A stretch of 64,000 bases of DNA, taken from positions 77,425,174 through 77,489,173 of the forward strand of contig CM045991.1 of assembly GCA_025175895.1 (NCBI GenBank). The letters are read 5' to 3'. The notes beneath the pieces were generated by a model. That model was not told the DNA's origin. It did not search any database and was given only the letters and a program-made list of their open reading frames with translations. Position numbers and translations under genes: made by a program. This stretch comes from Wurfbainia villosa (lineage: Eukaryota > Streptophyta > Magnoliopsida > Zingiberales > Zingiberaceae). Of this stretch, positions 1-10,258 are shown piece by piece (the first letter of the stretch is position 1; every line of letters begins with the position of its first letter).

Positions 1-462
1 ATGGAGAAAAAGATAGCGATTTTCTTGAGCGAAATTGAAGGGGGAAGTTGGTGCTTTCCAGTCCTTCAAAGCTAGTTCAAGGCAATCAAAGATCAAGCAA
101 TCCAAAGCTCTTGTAAAGTGTTTTTCCTTTACTTGCATTTGTATTTCATTGTATTTGATTGTATTTATTTGATTATTGTTGTAATCATTATTGTACGAGG
201 TTTCTCCGCCTCCGGATTGTTCCGAGAAGGAGTGTTTATTAGTGGTTGCGTGTGCATCACTAGAGCTCGTAGATCTCGATCCGTGGAGTAGGAACCGTGT
301 GGTTCCGAACCACGTTATATACTCGTGTTCTTGTTGTGTTGGCATATTTTGTTATTTTATTATATCTATTTCCGCTGCGCACTAACGAAATTGTAGAGAC
401 GAACACACGATCGAATTCCATCTACAAACGGCTACACGCTATTCACCCCCCCTCTAGCGGCG
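1..462 (+). repeat. LTR fragment (F-type, Sirevirus-like), 3' part
   Basis: This is the R/U5-like end of an LTR whose start lies outside the window. It shares a block with the 5' LTR of element F and with the solo LTR at 58944: a 'gtttctcc-cctcc' stretch, then GGAGTAGGAAC and an AACCAC block (about 200-320). It ends with the CTATTCACCCCCC-CTCTAGCG motif seen at the ends of several Sirevirus-like LTRs here. The usual CA end and primer-binding site are missing; the sequence runs straight into reverse transcriptase at about 463. Confidence 0.6.
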
Positions 463-1388
463 TCAAATATCCTACAGATGACATAATCTTTGGAACAACC
501 AACACACAATTATTAAATGAGTTCATTTCACTAATGGAAAGTGAATTAGAAATGAACTTAGTAGGTGAGCTCACCTTCTTCATAGGGTTACAAATAAAAC
601 AAACTAGAGAAGGAATTTACTTACACCAACTTAAATATGCTAAAGAATTAATTAATAGATTTGGAATGCAAAACACTAAAGAAATTAATACACCAATGGC
701 TACCATTGTTAACATAGGAGAAGACATAGAGGGAAAAGCAATCGATTTAAAATACTGTAAGAGCACAATAGGTAGCCTTCTATACTTAACTGTGAGTTGA
801 CTGCATATACTTTTTGCGGTGAGTATGTGTGTTAGATTTCAATCTTGCGCAAAGGAATCACACCTAACGCTAGTCAAACGTATTTTTAGATAGCTAAAAG
901 GAACACTAAATGTAGGAATTTGGTACCCTAGATCGAGCGAGTTTGAACTAATCGGCTACTCCGATTCTGATTATGCTGATAGTAAACTCGATAGGAAGAG
1001 CATGAGTGGATGTTGCCAACTCCTAGGTTCGAGTCTAGTCAGTTGGTGTAGTAGAAAGCAACATTGTGTTGCCTTGTCTACCACAAAAGCCGAATATGTT
1101 GCAATGGGTGAGTGTGTAGCTCAACTTCTTTGGATGAAACACACTCTCCAAGACTTTCATTTAAACTTTAGTAACACTAAAATCTTAATTGATAACATTA
1201 GTTCTATTAACCCAACTAAGAACCCAATTTGTCACTCTAAAATCAAACACATAGAAGTTAAACATCACTTTATACGAGAACACATAGCTAATGAAACTAT
1301 AAAACTCGAATATGTTGAGTCGAAATCGAACCTAGCGAACATTTTCACGAAACCCTTACCCAAAGCAAAGTTTAGTCTGCTTAGATAA
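463..1388 (+). pseudogene. Ty1/copia reverse transcriptase (C-terminal) and RNase H remnant
   Basis: One frame runs from about 463 to 1388 with two nonsense codons, TGA at 798-800 and a TAG near 893. It encodes the part of a copia reverse transcriptase from the active site onward (the YVDD motif has decayed to PTDD, then IIFG), the thumb/connection, and RNase H. In RNase H the acidic residues are visible in DSDYAD, KAEYVAMGE and LIDNIS. The C-terminus LANIFTKPLPKAKF is the usual end of copia pol. Gag, protease, integrase and the reverse transcriptase N-terminus are absent, so this is a 5'-deleted copy. An ORF starting at 297 reads through from the LTR but is an accident of the junction. The family resembles Sirevirus/SIRE, as does the downstream LTR. 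Confidence 0.85.
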
Positions 1389-2120
1389 AGGTTAGGAATA
1401 TGTGTAGTAGAGTAGGAATCAACTCTCACTTAAAATCTATTTTCTTTTATGCTACATGGAACTAGCTTAGGATTTACCTTAGAAATCATGCACCTATAGA
1501 TTTAAGGATCCAACACATCTCACAACACATAGGTTCAATGTGTTTGTGTACTGAGTCACGTAGATGAGTGTGAGATGTTAGAACCTTACTCCTGATTCCA
1601 GATGTAGATCAAGTGCATCGATATGAATCATGGAGTATAATTATTTAAAATAACCAACTCTAATCAACACTTATTGATCATTTTATGTCAATTAAGTCAA
1701 AAAGAGTTGAACATGCTATTAGTTGAATTTACATTGAAACTATTATTTTCAAAATTAAAAGGGACATGCTTGTACTTACAAACATATGTTACTATAGGTT
1801 TCTAAAGTTTTTTTTATATAAATATCCAAGTATTTTTGATATATGGCAAAAGGGGGAGAAGAGAGGCCAAAGTTAAGGACTCAAAAGTTTTTTTTAACTC
1901 AACCTTCTTTAAGTGGCCAAACGGTAAGGGGGAGAGATAAGTTTATTTTTCAAAATCTCACCTAAGGGCTAGGCGGAGGTAACCTTGAGGGGGAGGATTT
2001 GAAAAAGAACTTATTACTCATGTTTAATACTATTCATTAAATGCTTACTTACTCATGTTTAATACTCTTGCTTGTTTATACTTAATCTTTCCTTAACTTT
2101 GAATCAGTTTTCCATAGATA
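1389..2120 (+). other. 3' untranslated region with repeated purine tracts
   Basis: This is non-coding sequence between the pol end and the 3' LTR. It carries purine-rich tracts resembling the polypurine tract: AAAAGGGGGAGAA near 1848-1860, AAGGGGGAGAGA near 1926-1936 and GAGGGGGAGGA near 1987-1997. Repeated PPT-like motifs upstream of the true PPT are known for Sireviruses. No supported ORF is present. Confidence 0.65.
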
Positions 2121-2133
2121 AAAAAGGGGAAGA
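2121..2133 (+). promoter_or_regulatory. Polypurine tract (plus-strand primer)
   Basis: AAAAAGGGGAAGA lies one base before the TGTTGG start of the 3' LTR. It is the expected primer site for plus-strand DNA synthesis. Confidence 0.8.
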
Positions 2134-2572
2134 TTGTTGGTGCATAGGCATTGGATAATCGAACCTAGGTTTTGATTATGGCAAAGGTTCAAAGTTAAGC
2201 TATTATTGATATCTCATGTGTTGTGTTGAGTGTGTAGGAATTGTTTTAAGCTAAGCCCAAGGTCAGCGACACCCGGAGAATCTCATGACAAGAAACCGTG
2301 GTGGTTGGGTGACACCAGGAGAACCTCATGGAGTCAAGGAACCTTGGTGGCGATCGGAAGCTAAGTGACAGGTCATGAAGGTCTGGAGATAAGCATCGAG
2401 TGTAGAGCGATGGTAAGGTCGTGTCCTCCGTATGGGGACTACGATAGGCGGTGATCTGACTAAGACTTTCGGAGGAAGGTCTAGGTCGAAGTCGGATGGT
2501 AAGGACCGTCGTATTTACCATTAATCTTCATTTCTATGCTAACTCTATCTTGCAAGTGAGCGATCAAGCTGG

Positions 2573-2623
2573 CAGTCGACTGAAGGCCATTGGAAATCGA
2601 TTGTTCCTACCAATAGTCGACTG
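2573..2623. promoter_or_regulatory. CAGTCGACTG palindromes in LTR U3
   Basis: CAGTCGACTG, a perfect 10-bp palindrome, lies at 2573-2582, and a second copy, TAGTCGACTG (one mismatch), ends at 2623. A further degenerate CAATCAACTG follows. They sit about 130-180 bp upstream of the TATA box, where U3 control elements are expected. Function is inferred only. Confidence 0.5.
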
Positions 2624-2753
2624 CCAAGGGGCATCAATCAACTGCTGGTCAAGTTAATCATCTCAAAGAAAGTCAAGATAAGCTCCCCTTATCATGGAGT
2701 GATGTGGAGCTTTGACCTAGATCTAGATCTCAATGATCTAGGGTTTGAAGGGC

Positions 2754-2761
2754 TATAAAAG
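2754..2761 (+). promoter_or_regulatory. TATA box of G-type LTR
   Basis: TATAAAAG in the middle of the LTR, in the context GGGCTATAAAAGAAGAGG, is the likely core promoter. Transcription would start roughly 30 bp downstream. Confidence 0.6.
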
Positions 2762-3300
2762 AAGAGGCATTTTACCTCTTTGTATCATCTATTCTTGCTC
2801 CCAAAGTACTCCAACAATGGAAACCTTCCGACGATAATACTATGTCGTCGTAACACCGATGTTGCGTTGAGTCTTCATCTTTTTGTCGGTAGCTTCATTT
2901 CATTTACTTGTTTTACTTCTTGTATTTGGGATTTTCGTTGTAAAGGGAGAGGTAGGCTTGTTGCCTCTTCCTCTATCTTTTTCTAGTAATCGTTGTCTCC
3001 TACCTCCAACAGGGAGGAGACTTTTAGTGGATTGTCCCATCGTATGCGGTCTAGGATCGCGGGCCTTGGAGTAGCAACCTTTCGGTTGTGAACCAAGAAA
3101 AAACAAATGTGTCTATTTACTTTAGCTTTATTTCTATTTCCACTGCAATACTTTGGTTTTATCGAAATGAAAAGACAAACTTATATGATCTCTATTCACC
3201 CCCCTCTAGCGTTTCTCGATCTAACACATACGAACGAACGAATCGAAGAAAGTGAAAAATGCTATTCGCCCCCCTCTAGTGCGACAATCAATCTCCAACA

Positions 3301-3415
3301 CCATCCACTAGTCATATGATCATACGTATAGTCAAATGTATTGTCAAACATCAAAACACTACTCAAGTCTCACTTGAGCTTGGTCTATCTTGACACGAGG
3401 CAAATTGCACCAACA
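3301..3415 (-). repeat. 3' LTR remnant of element F
   Basis: Read on the minus strand, this begins TGTTGGTGCAATTTGCC directly after a polypurine tract and continues 115 bp before it is cut off by the G-type LTR ending at 3300. It is the first part of F's 3' LTR; the rest lies left of the window or is lost. Confidence 0.75.
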
Positions 3416-3432
3416 ATCTCCTCTTTTTTGAT
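3416..3432 (-). promoter_or_regulatory. Polypurine tract of element F
   Basis: On the minus strand a purine run AAAAAAGAGGAGAT abuts the TGTTGGTGC start of the LTR at 3415. Similar purine runs on the minus strand near 3640 and 3705 look like extra PPT-like repeats. Confidence 0.7.
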
Positions 3433-5187
3433 GTTTGATAATACCTTTATGTTAGCCTAACCAATAAGCCCAACTCGACTCTTCTTATGCCAAGGCATAA
3501 TGAAGGTTTCCTAACTTAAACCCTTCATTTCTCCTCCTTTGGCATACATCAAAAAGTCTACTAAGATTTACCATGTCTCATCTTTGTCCAAGACTCATCA
3601 TAAATGCCTTCATACCAATGAAAGGCAATTCTTCACTCTCCCCCTTTTTAATCTTCATCCATCATCCCTTAATGGACGAACCCCCCACCCCATAAAGGCT
3701 TACTCCCCCTTGACCATTGCACCAACAATGTCCTTGGAGAGTTCTTAAGCCTATAGGAAATCTAAACCATAAAAAGTTAGGGTAAAAGTTCAAACTTGAA
3801 ATTTAACCTCCCTTATAATTAACTATTTTATTCATTTTTAATGAACATCTCACCCTTCCAATGTTTCTCCAAGCATATCATAGGGTTAAGAGTGGTTAGG
3901 GTACTTGGGGGTACTGATAAATAGCTAAACAAATTTTGTTCAGCCAAATCAGTATCATTAGTTGACTACATCAATGATCAGTCGAATGAAACAACCACTA
4001 GTCGACTGGATGCATACAGTAGTTGACTGGATGCTTACAGCAGTCAACTACTGTCTGATTTTCTTGAATCAAAGTTTTCAGATGAATTTTGAAAATTCAT
4101 AACTAATTATATTATTTTCAAAAAATCATAAAACTTTATATATACATTACTTATGTCAAATATAATGGGTGAAAAATAGTTTTATATTAAAATACCCATT
4201 ATTTTTTAAAAATAATATAAAGTTCAAAACCATTAAAAACTTCAATATTTTTGCCTAACTTGTATCAACATTCTCAAAGATGATTGCTATCAAAAGGTAG
4301 ACTTCACCAAGGTTTTCTAAAATGATTTTAAAATGGTTTTCAAAACCTATTTTCAATCATGGTCTATGGGCTAAGTGTGCATGACTTGTACATTGGCTTT
4401 CCTCGTGATTTCTTCTTATGATTGAAAGAGTTTAAGTTTATTTTGATGTATCATATAAGCACATTGAACTTAACTCAATTTCCTAATATCTCACATGTGT
4501 CTGGGGTGTCTCAATACACACACATGTCTCCTATGGTCTTTGTGAGATGTAATTTTGTTTTTCCCTAAACTAAGGATTCATGCATTATTATCTAGACATA
4601 TCTATTTGATTCCTTTATCTAGGACATCAAATAATGTCATTTATCCTTAAATTCAATTTTAATGATCTTATTGCATGAATTATGATCATGGAATAAATGA
4701 TTTGCATAAATTAAAAGCATTTGCCAATGATTCATGATGTCATAGCATGATATTTATAAACCTAAGTATTAGTCATGCATTAATCAATTTAAGTATATCA
4801 TGACATTTCAAATAATCATATGAAACATGATATTATGACAATCAAAGCATGACAAATATACAATATCAAGGTATAAAAATACCTAAATTTTAAATCTAAT
4901 TGCCATTTGTTAAAATACCACCTTTTTCATATTAACAACCCAACTCCCATGAGTGTGCCAAAGTCTCAACTTGGCACATTCTTGACTTTAACCTAATTGT
5001 GTCAATTTTGATAAAATTTTTATCTTATATTAAATCCATTGGCACATCCTAAGGTCTTTTAGGATATATTTATTATCTCATTTCCAAGGTATCATATTAC
5101 CTTAAAAATCCCCTAAAGTGTCAACTCTACCATGGTTAGGTTAACTACCCATCCATTTAAGATTGACACACCCTAAACTCATTTAGT
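3433..5187 (-). other. Non-coding 3' region of element F (no pol)
   Basis: About 1.75 kb between the gag end and the polypurine tract. It is AT-rich, with no ORF or motif of protease, integrase, reverse transcriptase or RNase H on either strand. AGTCGACTG-like motifs occur near 3960-4060. In an autonomous copia element pol would occupy this place, so pol was deleted or was never part of this derivative. Confidence 0.6.
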
Positions 5188-6798
5188 GTGAAGGGATCAC
5201 ACTCCTAGGAATCCAATACCTATTGGAGCTCCCTGGGTTTACAAGGTACTCACTTGGGATAACCTACCTTAGTACCTTTCTAATGACCCTCCTAGGTTTG
5301 GAAGCCTTGGTCATTATGGTCTCTTTAAAGTTAACCCTTGGGATATCTTCCCTTGTAACCTTTTTGATGACTTTCCTTGGTTTCTTTGAAATCTTAGTCA
5401 CTTGATTCTTGTCAAAGTTAGCTCTAGGGATAACTTCCCTCATAACCTTGACACTCCTAGACCTAGAGTTGGTTCCATAATTATATGAAACATTATGGTA
5501 TGTGGGCTTATCTATCTTGGACTTAGGCTTATGACTCAAACCTTTTTTGTTCATAAATGCACCTTGCCTATTGACATTTAAACCTTGTCCATTAGACCCC
5601 TTTATTATTTTTTCTATCCTATAAAGGGTCTTTTCCATTTTATCAAGTTTTGGTGTCAAAATTTGATTTTCTAGCTCTAAATGATCTAATTTTGATTTTT
5701 CATTAATCTCTTGGACATATTTTTTTTTTCTTCTAGGCATATGCCTACCCGTCTTAGGGTTAATACCTAGGTTGTTCTCCTCTTTTCTAATAATTTCCTT
5801 AGGTAGTGTAGTTTTGGAGGTAATGGTCCTATACTTGTACTTAGTCCTAAATACATGAGATTTTGCACCTAAACAACAAAATTTATTTCTAGCATGCTTT
5901 TGACCATGAACAATTGTAAATAAATTACGACATGATACCTTAGCCTTAGCCGTGGGAGCTCCCCCTACACATGAGCTCTTTTTCTTGTCCTTCATAGAGT
6001 GACTCCCCTCGGACATTGGCTCAAGTAATGCCCGTGTTGATTGCATCAGAAGGATACAATATACTCCTTGCCTTTTCGTATCAGGGCTCCAACCTCCTTT
6101 GACTTTTCCTTTTCCTTAGGTGCTACATGAGCCTTGTTCTTGATACATTTTGGGTACTTGCTCTTATAGTCCCCTTGTTCCCTACACTCAAAGCAAATGA
6201 TATGATTTTTATTTTAATACCTATGCTTGAGTTACCTTCTTGGATGGTAGTAGAGGACACTTGAGCTTGTTTCTTCATTGCTCCCCAATGTAGAAGGTTC
6301 ATCTTCTTCTTGTACCGACATTGAAGGTCTAACCTCTCCCTCAATCATTAAGGTTGAGACTTCCTCCAACTCTTCTATCTCTTCTTCGGAAATTGAACGT
6401 CTTTCAACATCCGAATCCTCAAGCCTTTCGAAAGATGACACTTCTTCCTCGGCTTCTTCTTCATCTATTTAAACTGGAGAGGGTTCTTCGTGAAATTTTG
6501 CCAATTTTCTCCATAGCTCCTTGGCATCCTTATAATCACCTCATTTACACAAAACATCATTAGGGATTAAATTAATTAGGGGTTTCATTACCCTTTCATT
6601 TATCTTGAAGGTTTGAATTTGCTCTTCAATCCATCTCTTCCTCTGGATGATTCTCCCCTTTTTGTCCATCGGAACTTTGAAACCTTCTGTAAAGACAACC
6701 CAATCTTCGATGTTGATCATGAAGAAGGTCTCTATCCTTGCCTTCCATTGATCAAAACCTCCAAGTCTATAGAATCCTTAAGGAGGATGAGTGTAGAT
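5188..6798 (-). pseudogene. Sirevirus-like gag of element F, most of the ORF
   Basis: Capsid/nucleocapsid (gag) protein of a copia element, read on the minus strand. At about 6795-6480 is a UBN2-type gag segment (motifs FYRLGGFDQWKARIE, WVVFTEGFKVP, DYKDAKELWRKLAKF), interrupted by one TGA/TAG-type stop where a tryptophan is usual. An acidic Ser/Glu-rich stretch follows (6232-6441). Next comes a zinc knuckle (CFEC, then a Gly/Asp position where His is normal, around 6200). Then a basic coiled-coil tail (5264-6046: LELENQILTPKLDKMEKTLYRIEKI) ends in an arginine-rich C-terminus at about 5188, after another in-frame stop. Several frameshifts separate the blocks. The N-terminus lies at 32407-32421, because element E inserted here (duplication GTCGT at 6799-6803). 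Confidence 0.75.
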
Positions 6799-6803
6799 GT
6801 CGT
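6799..6803. other. Target-site duplication, left copy (element E)
   Basis: GTCGT directly before the TGATG start of E's left LTR. The same five bases follow the CATCA end of the right LTR at 32402-32406. The match is perfect and defines the insertion in F's gag. Confidence 0.9.
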
Positions 6804-8250
6804 TGATGTGCTCAAAACATATAGGGTTTTAGGAGTGGTTTCGCTCACATCTCATTACATTTTATGTTTGCTTCATGCATATTTTACTTTGTTTTGCATA
6901 CATTTCCTATTTTCTAGTTAGGAGATCTACTTTTGTTAATTTATGTGTAGGGTAGTTTTTTTGGAGCAAAAATGGAGCAATTTGTGAAGTCGAACCTTAG
7001 GGAACACACACTGGCCATGTCCCAAGACTTGAGTATATTTCCGAAGCGAAACAGATCAAAACGGAGGCTCCAAGAAAATACACAGCCAAGCCATGTGAAT
7101 TAGCACAACCATGTTTTTTTTCTAGGTCATTTTTCAGCCTGGATTTCAGCAGTTTTCCAGCCTTGCACACGGCCGTGTGGCAGCACTGTGAATTCAAGGA
7201 AATAGGGTTTTTCAAGAATTTATGGAAAGCTAGAGTCACCTCTATATATAGGAAACTCATCTAAGAGGCGGAGGATCATGAGGGAGCCGCCCTAGGTCTC
7301 CCAAACCCTAGGCGGGGGCACGATCAGGACAACACTGAAGCCCTAAAAGCTTTGGGAACTCATGCGAGGATGAAGAAGGCCCCTGGAGATCCAAGTTCTG
7401 CACTTCAACGCCGGAGAGAAGCCCACATTGCATTGTAAATTTCTATTCTTGCATGTTATCTATTGTTTATTCAAACATGAACATGCTTTGTGTTTCTACT
7501 CCCATATTTATGGAGTAGTTTCTTTGATTCTAAGATTAGGGAGTAGTTTGTGTGCGTAGAACATGTTATTCCAAATTAAATTTTGTACTTGAGTTTATAT
7601 TTGCAATTGGTATTAGCTTAGACCGATATCTATGTGTTTTTGGTTTTCTATCTATTGTGCTTAGGCGTCGAGGGTGACAACCCTCGTATCTAAGATTTAT
7701 GGGAATTAAAGAGGAAACTAGGGGTTGGCCTCATCTCCTGTAACTGTGGATAGAAGGATGTGATAGAATTGGAAATGATTCATCGCATGGATTGATTCGG
7801 CATCCTCATACCACCTATCCAGTCCTCGTATGGCAGAGATAGCTCTCGATAAATGCAAAGGCCCATCGGGAGAGTGTATGATATCACTTCCACAAGGCCA
7901 TAGTTAGACGTTTAGACAATGACCAATTGATAGCATGTTTTGCGGCACACAAGCGAAACCGAAATCCTAGAATCCCTTCCAAAGACTCGCGACAAGCCTT
8001 TTCTTCTTCTGTGTGACACTGTATTGAGTTAAGACCACTGACAACCCTGACAATCACAACCATTAGATTTGCCTTCCAAACAATAACGCCCGTCGAACAG
8101 ATCGGTACTCGAATCTCAGTCCCTGCGGGATCGATAAATCTATTTATTACTTGATGACATCCGTGCACTTGCGGGCGTTGAGCGCGAGCGTGTGCTTCGA
8201 GTCCTCGACAGTCTCTGTCGCGAGATTTGAGGTCGCATTCACATGCATCA
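6804..8250 (+). repeat. Left (5') LTR of element E
   Basis: A 1447-bp LTR with TGATG...CATCA ends. It aligns with the pieces of the right LTR, for example GGTTTTAGGAGT near the start and CTATATATAGGAAACTCATC around 7241. A CACACGGCCGTGTG palindrome lies at about 7167-7180. Short ORFs inside it look like chance frames. Confidence 0.9.
7243..7252 (+). promoter_or_regulatory. TATA box of E's left LTR
   Basis: TATATATAGG in the context CACCTCTATATATAGGAAAC. The same box is conserved in the right LTR at 31397-31406. Confidence 0.55.
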
Positions 8251-8256
8251 AATTTT

Positions 8257-8274
8257 TGGCGCCATTGCTAGGGA
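8257..8274 (+). promoter_or_regulatory. Primer-binding site of element E
   Basis: TGGCGCCATTGCTAGGGA begins 7 bp after the LTR end. It resembles the TGGCGCCGTTGCCGGGGA site of Athila/Tat-type Ty3/gypsy elements, with changes mostly at CpG positions. It differs clearly from the Met-tRNA sites (TGGTATCAGAGC) of the copia elements in this window. Confidence 0.8.
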
Positions 8275-8414
8275 CTGATTGATTTGATATCAAATCAAAA
8301 AGTGGATAATTGGATCGGAACTAGGCCAGATTTACTTTTCTTATTTTATTTTATTTTATTTCAGTTTTTTTATTCAATTTCTCTTTCCTTATTTATAATT
8401 TCCTGCATATAACG

Positions 8415-9336
8415 ATGCATGCTTTTACTCATGATTTTGGTCAATTTAATGCTGTGAGTTTCGGTAACATTTATTGTGAGCATTGTGGTGAAACATAGCA
8501 TACCATAAATGATTTTTCGAATATATTTGAACCTTCACAATTTGAACAAGAAGATGTCACCTACAATTACAATCAGTGGCCACAAGATGATTCCTATTCA
8601 TATAGTTATGACCCTGGCTACTTAAACCCTCAATATTGTCCGCCTAAATCTCGACTAGAGTAGATGAAAGAAAGCTTTATTCAGATGCAACAAGAGGCGA
8701 ATGTTGAATTTTAGCAGCGGCATTCGCAGATAGAAATTATGATTGAAGAATTAAGGTCATCTGTGAATGACATTGCTAGCCGACAAAAGAAGCTAAGATT
8801 CAGATAGCACAGATCGCCATTCAGTTTTCTACAACACCGAGTCGATTACCAAGAAGTGAAGAAGGATAATCTATTCAATCACCACTGGAAGAAGAACTTG
8901 AAGATTATATAATTGATACTTTAATCGAGGAGTGCATTGCTTCAATCCAAACACCTACTAACCTCAAGGATCTAGAAGAGCCTACCTTAACCCTCACTGA
9001 AACTTTAGCTACCAATAACGAAGCCATTTAGTGGTTTGTAATGATAAAATTTCATTCAACATAATAAAATTTGCTAATCAATCTTTTGTTGAGGATGTCC
9101 GTGGTGAGTTAAGTTATTTACAACATTTGGACAAAATAGAATATTATGATCAAACTCCTAATGATTACTTGAGGCAAAGCATGTTTAATCTTGAACCAAG
9201 GAAGGCAGCTAATAAATATCTTGCCCCTCCACGAGCAAGATTTAAGAGATATGGTGAAAAGGGACCACAAGGGAGGAGGTGTAAGATGAGCAAATATCTT
9301 GCTCCCCCACAAGAAAGATTCAAACACCTCAAATGA
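8415..9336 (+). pseudogene. Gag-like remnant of element E
   Basis: From ATG at 8415 a frame with several TAG stops reads through an IYCEHCGE motif, like the first half of a gag zinc-binding motif. A Tyr/Asn/Gln-rich stretch follows (YNYNQWPQDDSYSYSYDPGY), then a Gln/Glu-rich, probably helical segment (QMQQEANVEF, IEIMIEELRSSVNDIASRQKK). After a frameshift, an ORF at 9031-9336 ends with two copies of a KYLAPP-RARFK / KYLAPPQERFK motif. The composition resembles the region after the zinc finger in Athila/Tat-type gag. No intact domain remains, and I cannot name a precise family. Confidence 0.55.
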
Positions 9337-9380
9337 AACGTAGGAATAAGGTCGAGCTAAAAGACCTTAAACAAGCTCTT

Positions 9381-9398
9381 CTTGGGAGGCAACCCAAG
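9381..9398 (+). other. Conserved hairpin CTTGGG-AGGCAA-CCCAAG
   Basis: A perfect 6-bp inverted repeat with loop AGGCAA lies just downstream of the gag-like ORF. A 'TTGGGAGGCAACCCAA'-type block is, from memory, common in Athila/Tat-type elements after a coding region, which supports the family call. Confidence 0.6.
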
Positions 9399-9829
9399 TT
9401 TAGATTTTGTGTTTATTTCTTTATTGCATTCGTTTGTCTTGAACATTAATTTATAACATTTAGCATTTTGCAAATAAATTAGGACTAGAAATGACTTGCT
9501 AGGTAGAAACAAAAATCATTTTGAATCAACATGACTGAGCATGTAAGGAGAATTCAGACAGTTGTGCACCATGAGAGAGAAAGGGGGGCACACGGCCTAG
9601 CCGTGTGTTTTCACACGAACTAGCCGTGTGTATTCACTCGGTCATGCCCCATATTCCAGCAGTGCACATGGCCTAGCCGTGTGTTTTTACACGGTCGTGT
9701 TGCGCAAGGGATAAAGGGCACTGCACCGTGCGTTTCACCCCTATACATCACTCTCCCTCCATTCCATGCTTGTATAGGAGCCCACCTAGTCCACATCAAC
9801 ATGAGCCTACACCTGCACCACCACCTTTT
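9399..9829 (+). repeat. Element E spacer with inverted CACACGG/CCGTGTG motifs
   Basis: Non-coding. Between about 9588 and 9712, CACACGG or CACATGG half-sites alternate with CCGTGTG half-sites, for example CACACGGCCTAGCCGTGTG at about 9589-9607. The same half-sites form a palindrome in E's LTR. No supported ORF is present. Confidence 0.55.
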
Positions 9830-10258
9830 TCTACTTTTGAGCAGGATGTAGGTAGATCTACCTATGATTTTTTGGAGTTCTGATCACGCCTCGATGACAT
9901 ATATGTCGATCGTGAGATCTGAGGAAGCGATGGGAGGAAGCGAGGCGCTTACAGGCGAGGTTGGGGCTTTCAAGAGCACTTCCAGTGGGCTGAGGAGTTC
10001 TACAATGAGGCCCGCGTCTACTTCCAAAAGGAGGTTGCCCGTCGTCAGGATGAGGCCACCTACCGCCAGGAGATGCAGCAACACATGCAAGCCCAGCAGG
10101 CACAGTGGGCCTGGGAGGAGGAGCACAGAGTGGCCGCTGCATCCACCAGCTCTCAGATCAACCACATGTACATGTGGCATCAGCAGTTGAGCACCAGGTT
10201 TTCCCAGGAGCTTGACATGCTGAGACTGCCAGACTTCCCACCTCAGCCACCATATTAG
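9830..10258 (+). pseudogene. Second coding remnant of element E (coiled-coil-like)
   Basis: A frame with two TGA stops upstream of about 9920 is open from there to the TAG at 10256-10258. It encodes roughly 112 residues rich in Gln, Glu, Arg and Trp (HFQWAEEFYNEARVYFQKE, RRQDEATYRQEMQQHMQAQQ). It ends in a Pro-rich tail (DFPPQPPY). The heptad-like spacing suggests a helical or coiled-coil protein. It does not look like protease, reverse transcriptase or integrase. It could be an accessory or gag-C-terminal product of a gypsy-type element; no function can be assigned. Confidence 0.4.

Larger units (their letters stand above)
2135..3300 (+). repeat. Complete 3' LTR, G-type (Sirevirus-like)
   Basis: The 1166-bp LTR starts TGTTGG and ends CCAACA, a perfect terminal inverted repeat, and follows a polypurine tract. 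The reverse complement of the solo LTR at 30317-31383 matches it over the U3 start (GATAATCGAACCTAGGTTTT and beyond) and over the 'gtctcctacctccaac' R-region block. Its end carries two copies of an ATTC(A/G)CCCCCCTCTAG motif (about 3195 and 3270). The sequence after 3300 belongs to element F, so this element probably inserted into F's LTR; the left flank needed to confirm a duplication is missing. Confidence 0.85.

Noticed and set aside
5264..6046. 260-aa minus ORF as a possible host gene
   Set aside because: It is continuous with zinc-knuckle and UBN2-type gag segments and lies between LTR, primer site and polypurine tract of element F, so it is gag.
9864..10190. Overlapping plus and minus ORFs of about 100 aa
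   Set aside because: Shadows of the Gln/Glu-rich frame; low-complexity Ser/Arg/Pro composition from GC-rich codons.
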